Shown: positions 13,290-24,500 of the stretch, piece by piece
Numbering within the stretch: the stretch's first letter is position 1
Layout: each line of letters starts with the position of its first letter
From: Priapulus caudatus
Lineage: Eukaryota; Priapulida; Priapulimorpha; Priapulimorphida; Priapulidae
NCBI RefSeq assembly: GCF_000485595.1
Contig: NW_014577846.1
Location: forward strand, 9,649-73,648
Direction: 5' to 3'
Length of the DNA stretch: 64,000 nucleotides
Notes under the pieces: generated by a model
Told to the model about the DNA's origin: nothing
What the model saw: the letters and a program-made list of their open reading frames with translations, nothing else
Databases searched by the model: none
Program-made: the position numbers and the translations under genes

Positions 13290-13361
13290 TATTGAGAGCA
13301 AACATTTATGATTACAAACAATCTGGTCAGAGAAGAGCCTGTGTTGGCGTCAGTTGTGTGG
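13290..13361 (+). CDS. possible exon of an unknown gene
   Basis: Bounded by an attgcag acceptor and a gtaatc donor, 24 codons reading VLRANIYDYKQSGQRRACVG then VSCV. Too short to identify. Confidence 0.15.
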
Positions 13362-14978
13362 TAATCATTAAAGTGAAGTTGGAACATATTTGGCACTTTA
13401 TTCCTTTAGAGGATGTGAGTACTGTGTCGAAATTGCTCAAAATTACTATGATTGATCGAGAGAGAATGGCTTCCATCGGTCGGTTTGGCTGAAAATGATT
13501 AATCGTCTTTGCAGTGATTTGACAGAATCGCTTGCTGTATCGTTGAAGCCACCTAATCATATACGATGTTTACTCGCTCTGCTTCAATTAATTTATGCTC
13601 CCTGTAATGAGTGGAGTTAAGGTTTAATAACCTGTAATAATGAGCTCGGTGGAGAAATGTTAACTGTGGGTGCGTGCACACAGTTACAAGCTTGTGTCGC
13701 CTCACCTGGGTGTATTTGTAGCATTCATGTTAGAGTGATGCTTTAACATTTTCATCCTGATGGGCTTGTCACATCACTGTCCTACGAGACTTAGTTTCAG
13801 TGCGATTACTGTTATTTATTCTATGGCGAGCACAAATATAGCTATCTGCCTATCTCGATGCATAGGAACTGCTGTGGTTAACCGGGGGAAAGAATTATCA
13901 GTTGTCATCAAAAAGGTTGGTGAACTTGGTAATGGTGGAAGGGCAAAATATGCGTAAACAATACGTAAAGGGACAAGATCAGCATAAGCTCTCTAGTACA
14001 GTAGTACTCTCAGTTTGGCATTGAACCCCCCACCCACTCAGGCCCTTCCCTACGTTGCGCAAACCGGGCGCGCCTGCTCCGTTTGGGAAAACTCCCCCCC
14101 CCCCCGTTTCAATCGTTGTGCCACATTAAAATTACCTCGGCCCCGATTAAATTCCACCACAATAAAAGTTTGACAGCGCGGGAATCGATCGTCAAGAATT
14201 CCCATTCGACCAGTCCAGTCCAAGACCCCCCAACGACTCGGCTATCTTATATACAAGTGTTATAGTAACAAATACCGTCTATGGTGTGGTGGCGATTTTA
14301 CGCATTAGTGGTACGGTAAAAAACACGCCCCCCGGACCCCCTAGTTTCCCTTCCCCCTTCTCCCCCTCCCCCCTGTTTCAATTTTATCCTGGGGAGAATC
14401 CTGCTGGCACCTGTGACTGATGATTGACAGGGATTGGGTGGGCTGTTTTACCTAACGGAGGTCACTATATAACAACCACACAAAACCAGTGGACGGACCC
14501 CTATGATGATCAATATCAGCTCACGGCTTTGCACTCATTGGCACTGCATATAGATATAGGTATCAGTGGTAATTATATAGAGCCCTCACTATACAACAAC
14601 TACAAACATCCATGTTTCCATGGTTGTTACGTAGTCACCTCCGGGGGGGGGGGGGTGGTACCGTAGTCACCTGCAATAGGGCTTACAGCACATATTGTTG
14701 CTATAGTTTTAACAATGCTTTGCCTCCTCCGCACACGCAAATAAATAATTTTACAGGTGTGCTCAACTGGAAATTACATATACTCGCAGCACCTGTAAAT
14801 GCCATATGATGTTAGGCTTATACTTCCCATTTACTGAACACTTACTCTCAGCCAAGAAAATATATGCAAGCTTCACAGTAATAATATAATGTTTAGATTA
14901 TAATACTTATTAATTTTTAACGATTGTCAGTCAATTTTCTCCCTGTGGTCAATAGCAGGAGAGTGCATTACATACTAT

Positions 14979-15025
14979 CAGAAGTAGATAATAGGGAATA
15001 ATAGATTCCCTATTATCTACTTCTG
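14979..15025. mobile_element. micro-foldback element, copy 3
   Basis: 47 bp, near-perfect palindrome starting CAGAAGTAGATAATAGGGAA with a ~6-base loop. Flanked by exact 7-bp repeats ATACTAT at 14972-14978 and 15026-15032. The arm is almost the same as in copy 10. Confidence 0.9.
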
Positions 15026-15481
15026 ATACTATGTGTCTGTAAATTCTGCTAGTAATATGATAAGCTAATGCTTGGGTCTTAGTATTAGGTGCTTCTCCCA
15101 TGTGACATTAACGTATAAGCTATTGATCCTGACTGCATTCACAGGCTACCAGATCCATATTTTGGCTAAATAATACCACTCAGTAATGTTACAACCCCTC
15201 CCCCCATACTACACAGAAAGTACTATGCATCCACAGTTTACAAACACTGCTGTCGAACTTTACTGTGGTGCACATACCTAGCGAGCCATCGGCCAACACA
15301 ACATGTTTATCTGTGATAGATTTCTCTAAGAAGTACAGCAAGCGGGGTAATGAACTGCCGAAAGACCAGACCGATGGCCATCTGTATTCGGTTTAGTGAC
15401 TTCTCTACTCACCGTGGGGATATTAACCACGAGCTGCTAACTGCCACCGGTTTGTCTTGCAGGAATGTATCCTGGTGTACG

Positions 15482-15545
15482 ATGGACTATGAAGAGGCTC
15501 ACCATGAGCTGGTTAAGTGTGTCGTCGTGGGAGATACTGCTGTGG
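15482..15545 (+). CDS. RHOBTB: RhoBTB coding exon 1 (start codon and P-loop)
   Basis: The exon encodes [20 protein letters not shown] plus VG, that is the start and most of the G1/P-loop. It ends after the first base of the glycine codon (phase 1) at a GTATGT donor. The acceptor at 15455-15462 makes this the second transcribed exon, so a 5' noncoding exon should lie upstream; I did not find it. An overlapping out-of-frame ATG at 15465 lies between the acceptor and the start and could act as a short upstream ORF. Confidence 0.92.
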
Positions 15546-18500
15546 GTATGTAATGGGGGGGGGGTCAGGGTCAGGGTGTTGTTGTCATGGGAGGTACTGC
15601 TGTGGGTAGGTATTTGGGGGGGTCAGGGTCAGGGTTAGGGTGTTGTTGTCGTGGGAGATACTGCTGTGGGTAGGTATTTGGGGGGTCAGGGTCAGGGTTA
15701 GGGTGTTGTTGTCGTGGGAGGTACTGCTGTGGGTAGGTATTTGGGGGGTCAGGGTTAGGGTGTTGTTGTCGTGGGAGGTACTGCTGTGGGTAGGTACTCG
15801 CGGGTGGCGGTCCCCCCCCAGGGGGTTTAGCGGGCGTTGTTTCGTGCGGGAGCCGTACTGAACGCGTAACAAGTGCGGATACCTTGGCACATTTATTAGA
15901 ATGTGGCGAAGACTGGCACAGCCTGGTGGTCAGTTACATTTACAATCACTGGCTTTGCTGTCCCATGAAGATTTCAAACTGGACCTATTATGTAGCGACC
16001 ATGCTATAGCAGTAACTCTGTTGCTTATAACATATGACCGGAAGTAGGACATAACAACAGAACAAGCTGTTCTTAACAGTCTGATATATAGCACTCTGTT
16101 ATTAATATTATGCACTCCTGATATGGTAATGACCTTCATTAAATATGCCATGAGGAATGTTTGAATACCTTACATTACATTCAAGGTAAAACATTACATC
16201 AGTGACTTGAGTATGTGCCAGCAGTTTAAAGATGGTTCGCTATCACTCTGAAAGCTCTGCCTTCATCAAATAGCAGTCTGAATGAGACATGAGTCATATG
16301 TCAATTTTGAAAGTCCTGTATGGATGATCCACATTATGCTTCTTGGTTGCAAGAAGTGAATAGCAATGATCAAAGGGCAATATGCCCTGTGTCACTGTGC
16401 ACCAAATTGATTGGCGTCATGTGTATAAGAGTAGTTGCTCTTAAAATACACATAGAACAAAAGTCACACAAAGGCACTGACTGACTCAGTCAAACTAGTC
16501 GTCCACAGAGTGTGCCGGCCAATGAAAAAAAATACAATATAATATATAATAAAGTCTACATGTTCAAGCACACATTTAATGCAATTAACATCAGTAAATG
16601 TGTACGGTTTTGACCTTAGCATGTGACCAGTGATGTTTTACGTGCAGGTAAAACGCGCCTTATCTGCGCAAGGGCCTGTGACACGCGGGTGACACTAGAA
16701 CAGCTCATAGTGCCGCATGTACCAACAGTCTGGGCCATCGATCAGTACCGCATACAAAGACAGGTATGGTACACAGATTCATATCATTACCTCCGCCAAG
16801 GAGGTTATGTTTTCGCCCGTGTTAGTTTGTTTGTTGGTTTGTTTGTTTGTCTGTCAACAGGATATCTCAAAAAGTTACTGACGGATTTTGATGACATTTT
16901 TTGGACGGGTTGGTCTTTGGCCAACAACCAATCGATTAGATTTTGGTGGTGATCCGGATCCAGATCTGGATCCAGGATCTTTTTTTATTTATTTATTTTT
17001 TCTTTCTTTATTTTTTTGTGGGGAAGACTTCGGACGCATTAAAAATTCATAAAAAAACTTTTTTTCAAATTGTTGAAAATTTCATTAAACTATCTAAATC
17101 TATTGGGTGTACTAGCAAGACGGGGTGGGGGGGACTGTTAAGCTGTGGCGGAGGTTTGCTATCTCCGATTGCTCTTGTTTTCTATTGGTACCATTGTTTC
17201 ATGTACTGGGAGGACATCGATAGTATAGTATTTCTTGTTCAGTTAGAGACTGGGATAGATTTAGTGATTCTATACTTCTGTCACATATTTGTTTTAGGTA
17301 TTGGAAAGATCATTCCAGACAGTAGATGGTATTTCTTGTTCACTCAGACTTTGGGATACATTTGGTGATCATGACAAAGATCGTCGTTTTGCTTATGGAA
17401 AGTAAGCACTTCTTTTACCGAATTACTGAATTTATTGAATTGCTGATGCCATTCGTTAAAGTGATTACATCACCGTAAATTGTAAAAAAAATATAGATAT
17501 ATTCCCACTTTTTCACAAAATATAAGTAATTCTGTTTACTTTTTATGGTTAAATTGCTGCATTTTACTTCTTATTTTACTATATTGTTCGATGTGAACCT
17601 ACACTCGTGACTCATACATAGCACCTAGCAAGCAATTAATGTTAGGAACGCTAATATCAAATCGTTCAGGTTTTTTGGATTTTTAACTAGTTTAGAAACA
17701 ATCTTATCAGGTAAGAATTTGACGATACGTTTAGTCCCGTTAGTTCTTACTTTTAATGTAAAAAAATTCCCTTACCATAGAAAATTCGTGACGTAGTCAC
17801 TTTAAGTCATTTTTTATAGTAAAATTACAGCACATGTCACAGATGCATTTTGTGAGTAACTTAATTTTGCATTCTGTTCGTTAACGTGATTTTAGGTTTG
17901 AGGTAGACGTCCTGTTGCCTAGCTGAGGCACGGTCGATCTCACGCGAGCCGTATACAACCGAGATCGTTGTCTTCTGTTGCAGCTCAGACGTGTGCTCCT
18001 TTGTTTCTCCATCGCAAATACCCGCTGTCGCTACGGCAACGTTAAGCAATCGTGGTACAAGGAGATGGCGCTTCTGTCCCAACACGCGCCATCTCCTCAG
18101 TCGGCTGCAAGGTGGAATCTCAGGCACATGTGGAGGATCTGAGGTACCTACAAGGCTTTCACCAACATAGCGTGACGCTTTAATCAGGTAAGCATATAGT
18201 TTAGTAGTGATGGTAGTATACTGGCACCTTGGATGGATGCGGCTTGACAGACAAGAGCTGGCGACCACTAATCGGGTACATATAGTAGATGCTGGTAGTA
18301 TACTGCACTTGGATGGATGGGCTGACAGACAAGCTGGGACAACTAATCAGGTACCATATAGTAGTAGTGATGTAGTATATATTCTACTTGGATGGATCGA
18401 CTGACAGACAGACAAAGCTGGGACTTATTTGGTAGCGGTCAGCCTTACCCTTGATGAGAAACAATTAACACAATTAAATTTGTGTTGTTCAGTCAAACCT

Positions 18501-21500
18501 ATATCTAAAGGGTCGAAACCTATAATATAGACTGATAGAGGGAAATACTAAAATAAATGTGCCAGGCCACAATTAAAAAAAAATATTTGTTTACTCTCAC
18601 CGCACCCAGGCTGAAAAGTTTGAAGTAGTAGTGTTAAATTTTTTTTGAGGGGGTCTTTTTACAATTCAGCATGGTGTCTACTATGCTGCGGGTTGCTTTG
18701 TGTGGAGATCACCTTTTATGTTGAATGTTTGTTTGCTTGGTACATAATCAAAGCATATAAAGAAGGAGAGCGTGCAACGGTAAAATGCTGAAACCATGTT
18801 GCAGTATTAGTCTGAATTAAAATAACTTTTCCTGTGTTATTTGATGATTCTTTGCCATTATTATTGATCAGCTGTCCTACCTTGTTCATATAAACAAACC
18901 GCATGTCCCTACGATGCCCATACGCTGAGATAATGAGCGGTAAAATCTGGTATTTTGTTATTAAAAAGTGTTATAACTTCGGTAAACTCGTGTGTTTCCG
19001 TCAATGATTACAAATGGCAATGAATGACGTCTGTATTGATTGCATAGTGATGACCCCACCTGTGCCCACCTCACGCCCACTTCACCGCTGGGATGTATAG
19101 TAAAGCTCNNNNNNNNNNNNNNNNNNNNNNNNNGACACGGTGATTTACAAAATTAATGCTTATTAATCTTGCATTATTTTTAACTGTGATGTGGCGTAGC
19201 AGCGCCCTTGTACGTACACAGTGAGTGAACTGTTACAGGTTAATTTCACAGGCTGTGATGTGTGACTTGACAGCAACAGTATTGCCTGAGGTGCTTTATA
19301 TTCTGTACATGTGAGCTTGTATTAACGTGTCCCCCGCATTCATGCAGAAGTGATAAACCAGCCTAGGCATGCAAGTGGGATTTCACAGACATTGTCACTT
19401 TGAAGCTTCCGGAATATTGCTACATAATGGTTAATTGATTGATAAATTGAAGGTTGTGAGAAGTAGACGTCCTGTTGCCCTAGCCTCAGCACGGTCGACC
19501 TTCAACGCAGTATACACCGTAGACCGTTTCTTCTTGCAGCGATCAACGTGGTGCTCCTTTGTGTCTCCAGCAAATTCCCGCTGTCGCACGCAACGTTAAG
19601 CAGCCTGTACAAGAGATTCGGGCGCTTCTGTCCCACACGGCCCATCGTACCTCGTCGGCTGCAAGAGTGGTCTCAGGCACATGTGGAAGGATGAGCAGCC
19701 TACAGCTTTCACCCACAAGCGTGGACCTTTAATCAGGTAGCCATATATAGTATGGGCTGGTAGTATACTGACTTTGGATGGATGGGCTGACAGACAAAGC
19801 CTGGGACACTAATCGGGTAGCAAGTATAGTAGTAGTGATGGTATATACTGACTTGGATGGATGGGCTGACAGACAAAGCTGGACCACTAAATCGGGTCAG
19901 CACATATAGTAGTGAGGTGATGGTAGTTATAGCTGCACTTGGCATGGATGGGCTGACAGACAAAGCTGGGAACCACTAATCAGGTAGCATATAGTAGTAG
20001 TGCTGTAGCTTAACTCGCACTTGGATGGATGGCGACAGACAAAGCTGGGACCACTATCAGGTAGGCATATGTAGTAGTGATGGTAGTATACCTGCACTTG
20101 GATGGATGGGCTGACAGACAAAGCTGGACCACTAATGCGGTAGCATAGTAGTAGCATGGTAGTATAACTGGACTTGATGGATGGCTGGACAGACAAAGCT
20201 GCGACCCACTAATCGGGTAGCATATAGTAGTAGCTGGCTGGTAGTATCTGCACTTGGTATGGATGCGGCTGACAGACAAAGCTGGCGACCACTAATCGGT
20301 AGCATATAGTAGTAGTGCTGGTAGTATACTGCATTGGATGGATGGGCTGAACGACAAAGCTGGGACACTAATCAGGTACGCATATAGTAGTAGTGATTGG
20401 TAAGTATAATATTCTATTGGATGGATCGACGGGGGGGGAACCCAGACAGACAAAGCTGGGACCTCTAGAGTTGGGTAGCGGCCAAGCCCTTACCCTTGAT
20501 GAGAAAACAATTAACACAATTAAATTTCTGTGTTCAGTCAAACCGTATATCTAAAGGTCGAAACCTATAATATAGACTGATAGATGAGGAAATACTAAAA
20601 ATAAATGTGCCAGGCCCAATTAAAATTTTGTTTACTCTCCCACCCGACCAGGCGGAAAGTTGAGTAGGTAGGTTAAATTTTTTTGGAGGGGGTCTTTTTA
20701 CAATATTCAGCAGGTGTCTACATTGCTCGAGGTGGTTGTGTGGAGTTACCTTGTTATGTTGAATGTTTGTTTTTGCTTCGCCGTAACATAATCAAGAGCA
20801 TATAAAGAAGGAGAGCGTGCAACGGTAAAATGCTGAACCAGTGTTGCAGTATTAGTCGAATTTAATAAACTTTTCCTGTGTTATTTTTGATATTTCCCTT
20901 GCATATTTCTTGATCAGCTGTTCTACCTTGTTCATATAAAACAACCGCATTGTCCCTCGATGCCATACGCTAGATAATTGAGCGGGGGCGGCTACTCTAG
21001 AATTGATGAATTTCTGGGGTGTCCGGATCCCCACCTTATTATTTAATTGATTATTAATTAAAAAAAATCTCAGTGGAGCATGCTCCTCCCGAAGCAACCA
21101 TCTTGAGCTGCCCTGGCCGCGAGGCTCCCATGCGTCTCTCGTCTGCTCTAGCTTCCCTGTATACAGTCCATCAACTCGCCGACTATGTTTCTGATATATC
21201 GTCCACATCGCCATTCGTATCTCGCCGCCGGCCACACCCTCTTTGACGCTGCCTTTCCGTCCACCGTGTCCGGTTTTCTTCGTTCCACCCCTCGCGTGTC
21301 TCTCCGCCAGTCCTCCTCCTCCCTTCCTCCACGTCTTTCCCACTGCTCCTCTACGCCACGCTCGTCCTAAAATCTGTATTTTGTTATTTAAAAGTGTTAT
21401 AACTGGTAAACTTCGGTGTTTCCTTTCAATGATTGACAAAATGGAGATGAATGATCGTCTTGGTATTATTGGATTCATAGTGATGACCCCACCTGTGACC

Positions 21501-24500
21501 ACCTCCCACGACCACTTCACGGCTGGATGTATTAGTAAATAACTCTAGCCTGTAGATATCGTTGCATCGTCAGTACCGACACTAATGACTGTGAACTACA
21601 CAGCCGCCATCCTCTACCGGGGGACGCAACACCTCACTCTCCACCACGTGTCGAGACGAGGGTCGCAGTATTGACTTACATTGTGTCGTTACGTTGGCTG
21701 TTTCCATCGAACATCCCAGATTCCTTTTCACGGCCTCCTCTATCGTCATGCGCTCATGGTGCATCAAGGGACTACTGCCCGTTTGTGTTTATATAACCGA
21801 ACTGGGTAGAGACAGCTGATCACATATACTGCAAAGAATCGTCAAAATTAAAACACGGGGAAAAGTTTTATTAATTTCGACTAATACGCAACATGTCTCA
21901 GGCATTTTACCGTTGTATGCTTCCTTCTTTATTTATGCTCTTGACATAATGTATTGCACAGAATTTATATAATGTTACAGTGATACAATTTGGTAAAAAA
22001 AAAGAATGGGAATGATTAAATAAGAGTTTGAGTCGGCCTCTTTTTTGGCGGGCTCGTTCGGGTAAGGCAACACAAACATATATTTCACTTATGGCCCCAT
22101 TTGCTAGATAGTCGTCCATGCTATCGAATCATAATAAAAGCCGAAGGCGACGTGTCTGCTAACACAAGTTTGGCTAGTGAGGCAACGGGTTTGACTTATA
22201 CATTCTCATGTGTTTCGACCATAGCATTTAACTATATGTGTTGATTGCAGCATTCACATGTTGTGGATTGCAGCCATTCGTTCATATATTTGATTGCAGC
22301 ATTCACCATGTTTTTGATGCAGATTCTTTATGTGTTTGACCTAGCAATTTAACCTGTTTGACATGCATTTAACTTGTGTGACCTATTAATTAACGTGTTG
22401 ACCGTGGAGAGTCAGTGTGTTTGATCGGCGTGGTTTCTGTTCATTGTTGCTCACAGCGTGTCCGGGGAGGCGACATACTCCTCCGAGCAGGGAAGGATTT
22501 CCGGGTGCCCGAACGAGATATGGCACCGATATTACTGAAACGAGCGCATTACACGATGTTTGGGTGCACACCCTATTTGAGAGAATCGATACGTGCGGCT
22601 TGTTGTAGTTCAGCGAACGTCACGGATCCTCATGTCGGCTCTGAAAACGAGTGGCGAATCCGTGGACAGGTATACCATCCCTCACATGGTATATCTGTAT
22701 GGGATAGCAAACCCTGTAGCCTTAGGAATCTTGAGTTTATCGACTTCAAAATCTCAGCCTTAGCTTGACGAGAGGAAGTGCCATGTGAATCAATGAGATG
22801 ACCCGCTGAGAATCAAGATTCAGAGGATAAGTTACAGGTTGTAAGTGTACTATACTAAATGAATCTGTCCATGTGTAAAGCATTTCTCTATGAATATTTG
22901 CCATCTCTTGTGTAAAGAGTTAGTATAATTTTATATCTTGTACCGTAATTCAAATATAAATAATGTCTATTAACCTGAACGTAGAATATCATAATTCGTC
23001 ATGAAATTATCACAGGAGTACATGTGCATTATACTAATGTAGTTCTGCTAATTATTTGCAGGTGCCGTTCGTGCCTCCCAAAGGCCTCAGGCTAAGACTG
23101 TCCGTATCCCAGAGGATTCGGATGCGCTCACCGACATCTACGCGCCGCATGCCTCTATGAACACAAGCCTACTGTGACGTTCCTGTTCCTCGACAGGAAC
23201 CGCCATCCCCGCTCACGCTTTCTCCTTCGCCGGCCTTCGTGCCAGACATTCTACGAATCTGTTCACGATCGATATATCGACGTTCTTCCCGCAGGCGTTT
23301 GGGTGCATTACTGTGCGCGCGTCGTCCCCCATCGTTCTGTCACAAGTGTCAACTCGACAATGAGCAGCTGATAGAGAGGACCAGCATTCACAGACGGAGT
23401 CTGACGCATCGTGCTACGCAGGGATTCAGCGCGTCGCTGTACGGAAGATAGTCAAATCATCCTGCTTTCGAGGAGATGAGTGAAGAAATTATGACCGTCG
23501 TGACCATGGGTTTCGGTTGATCTGAATACTACTTCTCTGAAAACAGCTTAAGTTGATCAATATTTTGCCAACTAATCAACGGCAGCTTGTGTGATATAAT
23601 AAATAACCCGTGCATTCTGTTAGGAATGTCTATTTTCAAATTACCATTCGCTTCATTTCTTTGATGATTTTACCTGATAAACGGTGGATGTCACGAAAAT
23701 AGTCCTGTGTGTAAAGCCAATGGACACATGAACTACTCACTGTTTGCTGACGATGTTCTATTTTCGCCTGAAATCAGCGTGCGATACAGCGTCGACGTTC
23801 CAGCATAGCAAATCTCCATCTAGTTCTAACGTATGAACGCCGACAATTGCTCCGCAGCCGCGAAATATTCAGCATCTGTGTCTGCTACCCTCGTTACCTC
23901 GGTGACGTGCGGAGAACCTGCAAGCGCGCTCCACACGAACCGCAAGGCTAGCCTCCGGCTCCGAGAGACCCGGCCAGCTCCACGTAACCTGCTGAACATA
24001 CTGAACTGTCGTCTTCCATGGTTCGCCGCCAACAGTGCACAACGAGAAAGTCCTCAATCTATCCATAAATAGACTCGCTTCCTGGAAAAACAAAAAGGGA
24101 CAGTTGCCCCGCGGCGCAGCTCCAAATTGCTGGTTGAGAACCACTTCTCTGTACCGGCGCGTGGTCTCGCATTAAACTCTAGTGCATGAATACTTTAGAT
24201 CAGCCAATAGTCGATCGAATTAACCTAAAAAGTCACATGTAACTTGCACCTAAATGCCCACGATCACTATTCGTGGTAACTGGCTTAGCGGTATGTGTTA
24301 ATATTATATTTTTTTAATGTTAGCTGTTGACTGCATTATTGCAGATATACTTGGATATTAATTTGTACTCACACGGTTCAAAATATAATTAATTTATCTA
24401 ATCAAGTACGCACCTCTAGCCACCGAGCAACGTTGCAGAGGTCATCAAGATTTGGCAAAGTTCGCTGCAGATGATATTAGTACTATGATGGGCACCAATA

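Larger units (their letters stand above)
10801..15454. other. upstream region of RhoBTB, mostly unassigned
   Basis: It must contain the RhoBTB promoter and 5' noncoding exon, but I could not place them; there is no clear TATA or CpG-rich block. It includes a C13-16 run at 14090-14106, a G13 run at 14643-14655 and foldback copy 3. Confidence 0.4.

Noticed and set aside
20852-21520. 222-codon minus-strand frame as a transposase
   Set aside because: It has no recognisable domain, spans the TIR arm, and lies in the error-prone patch.
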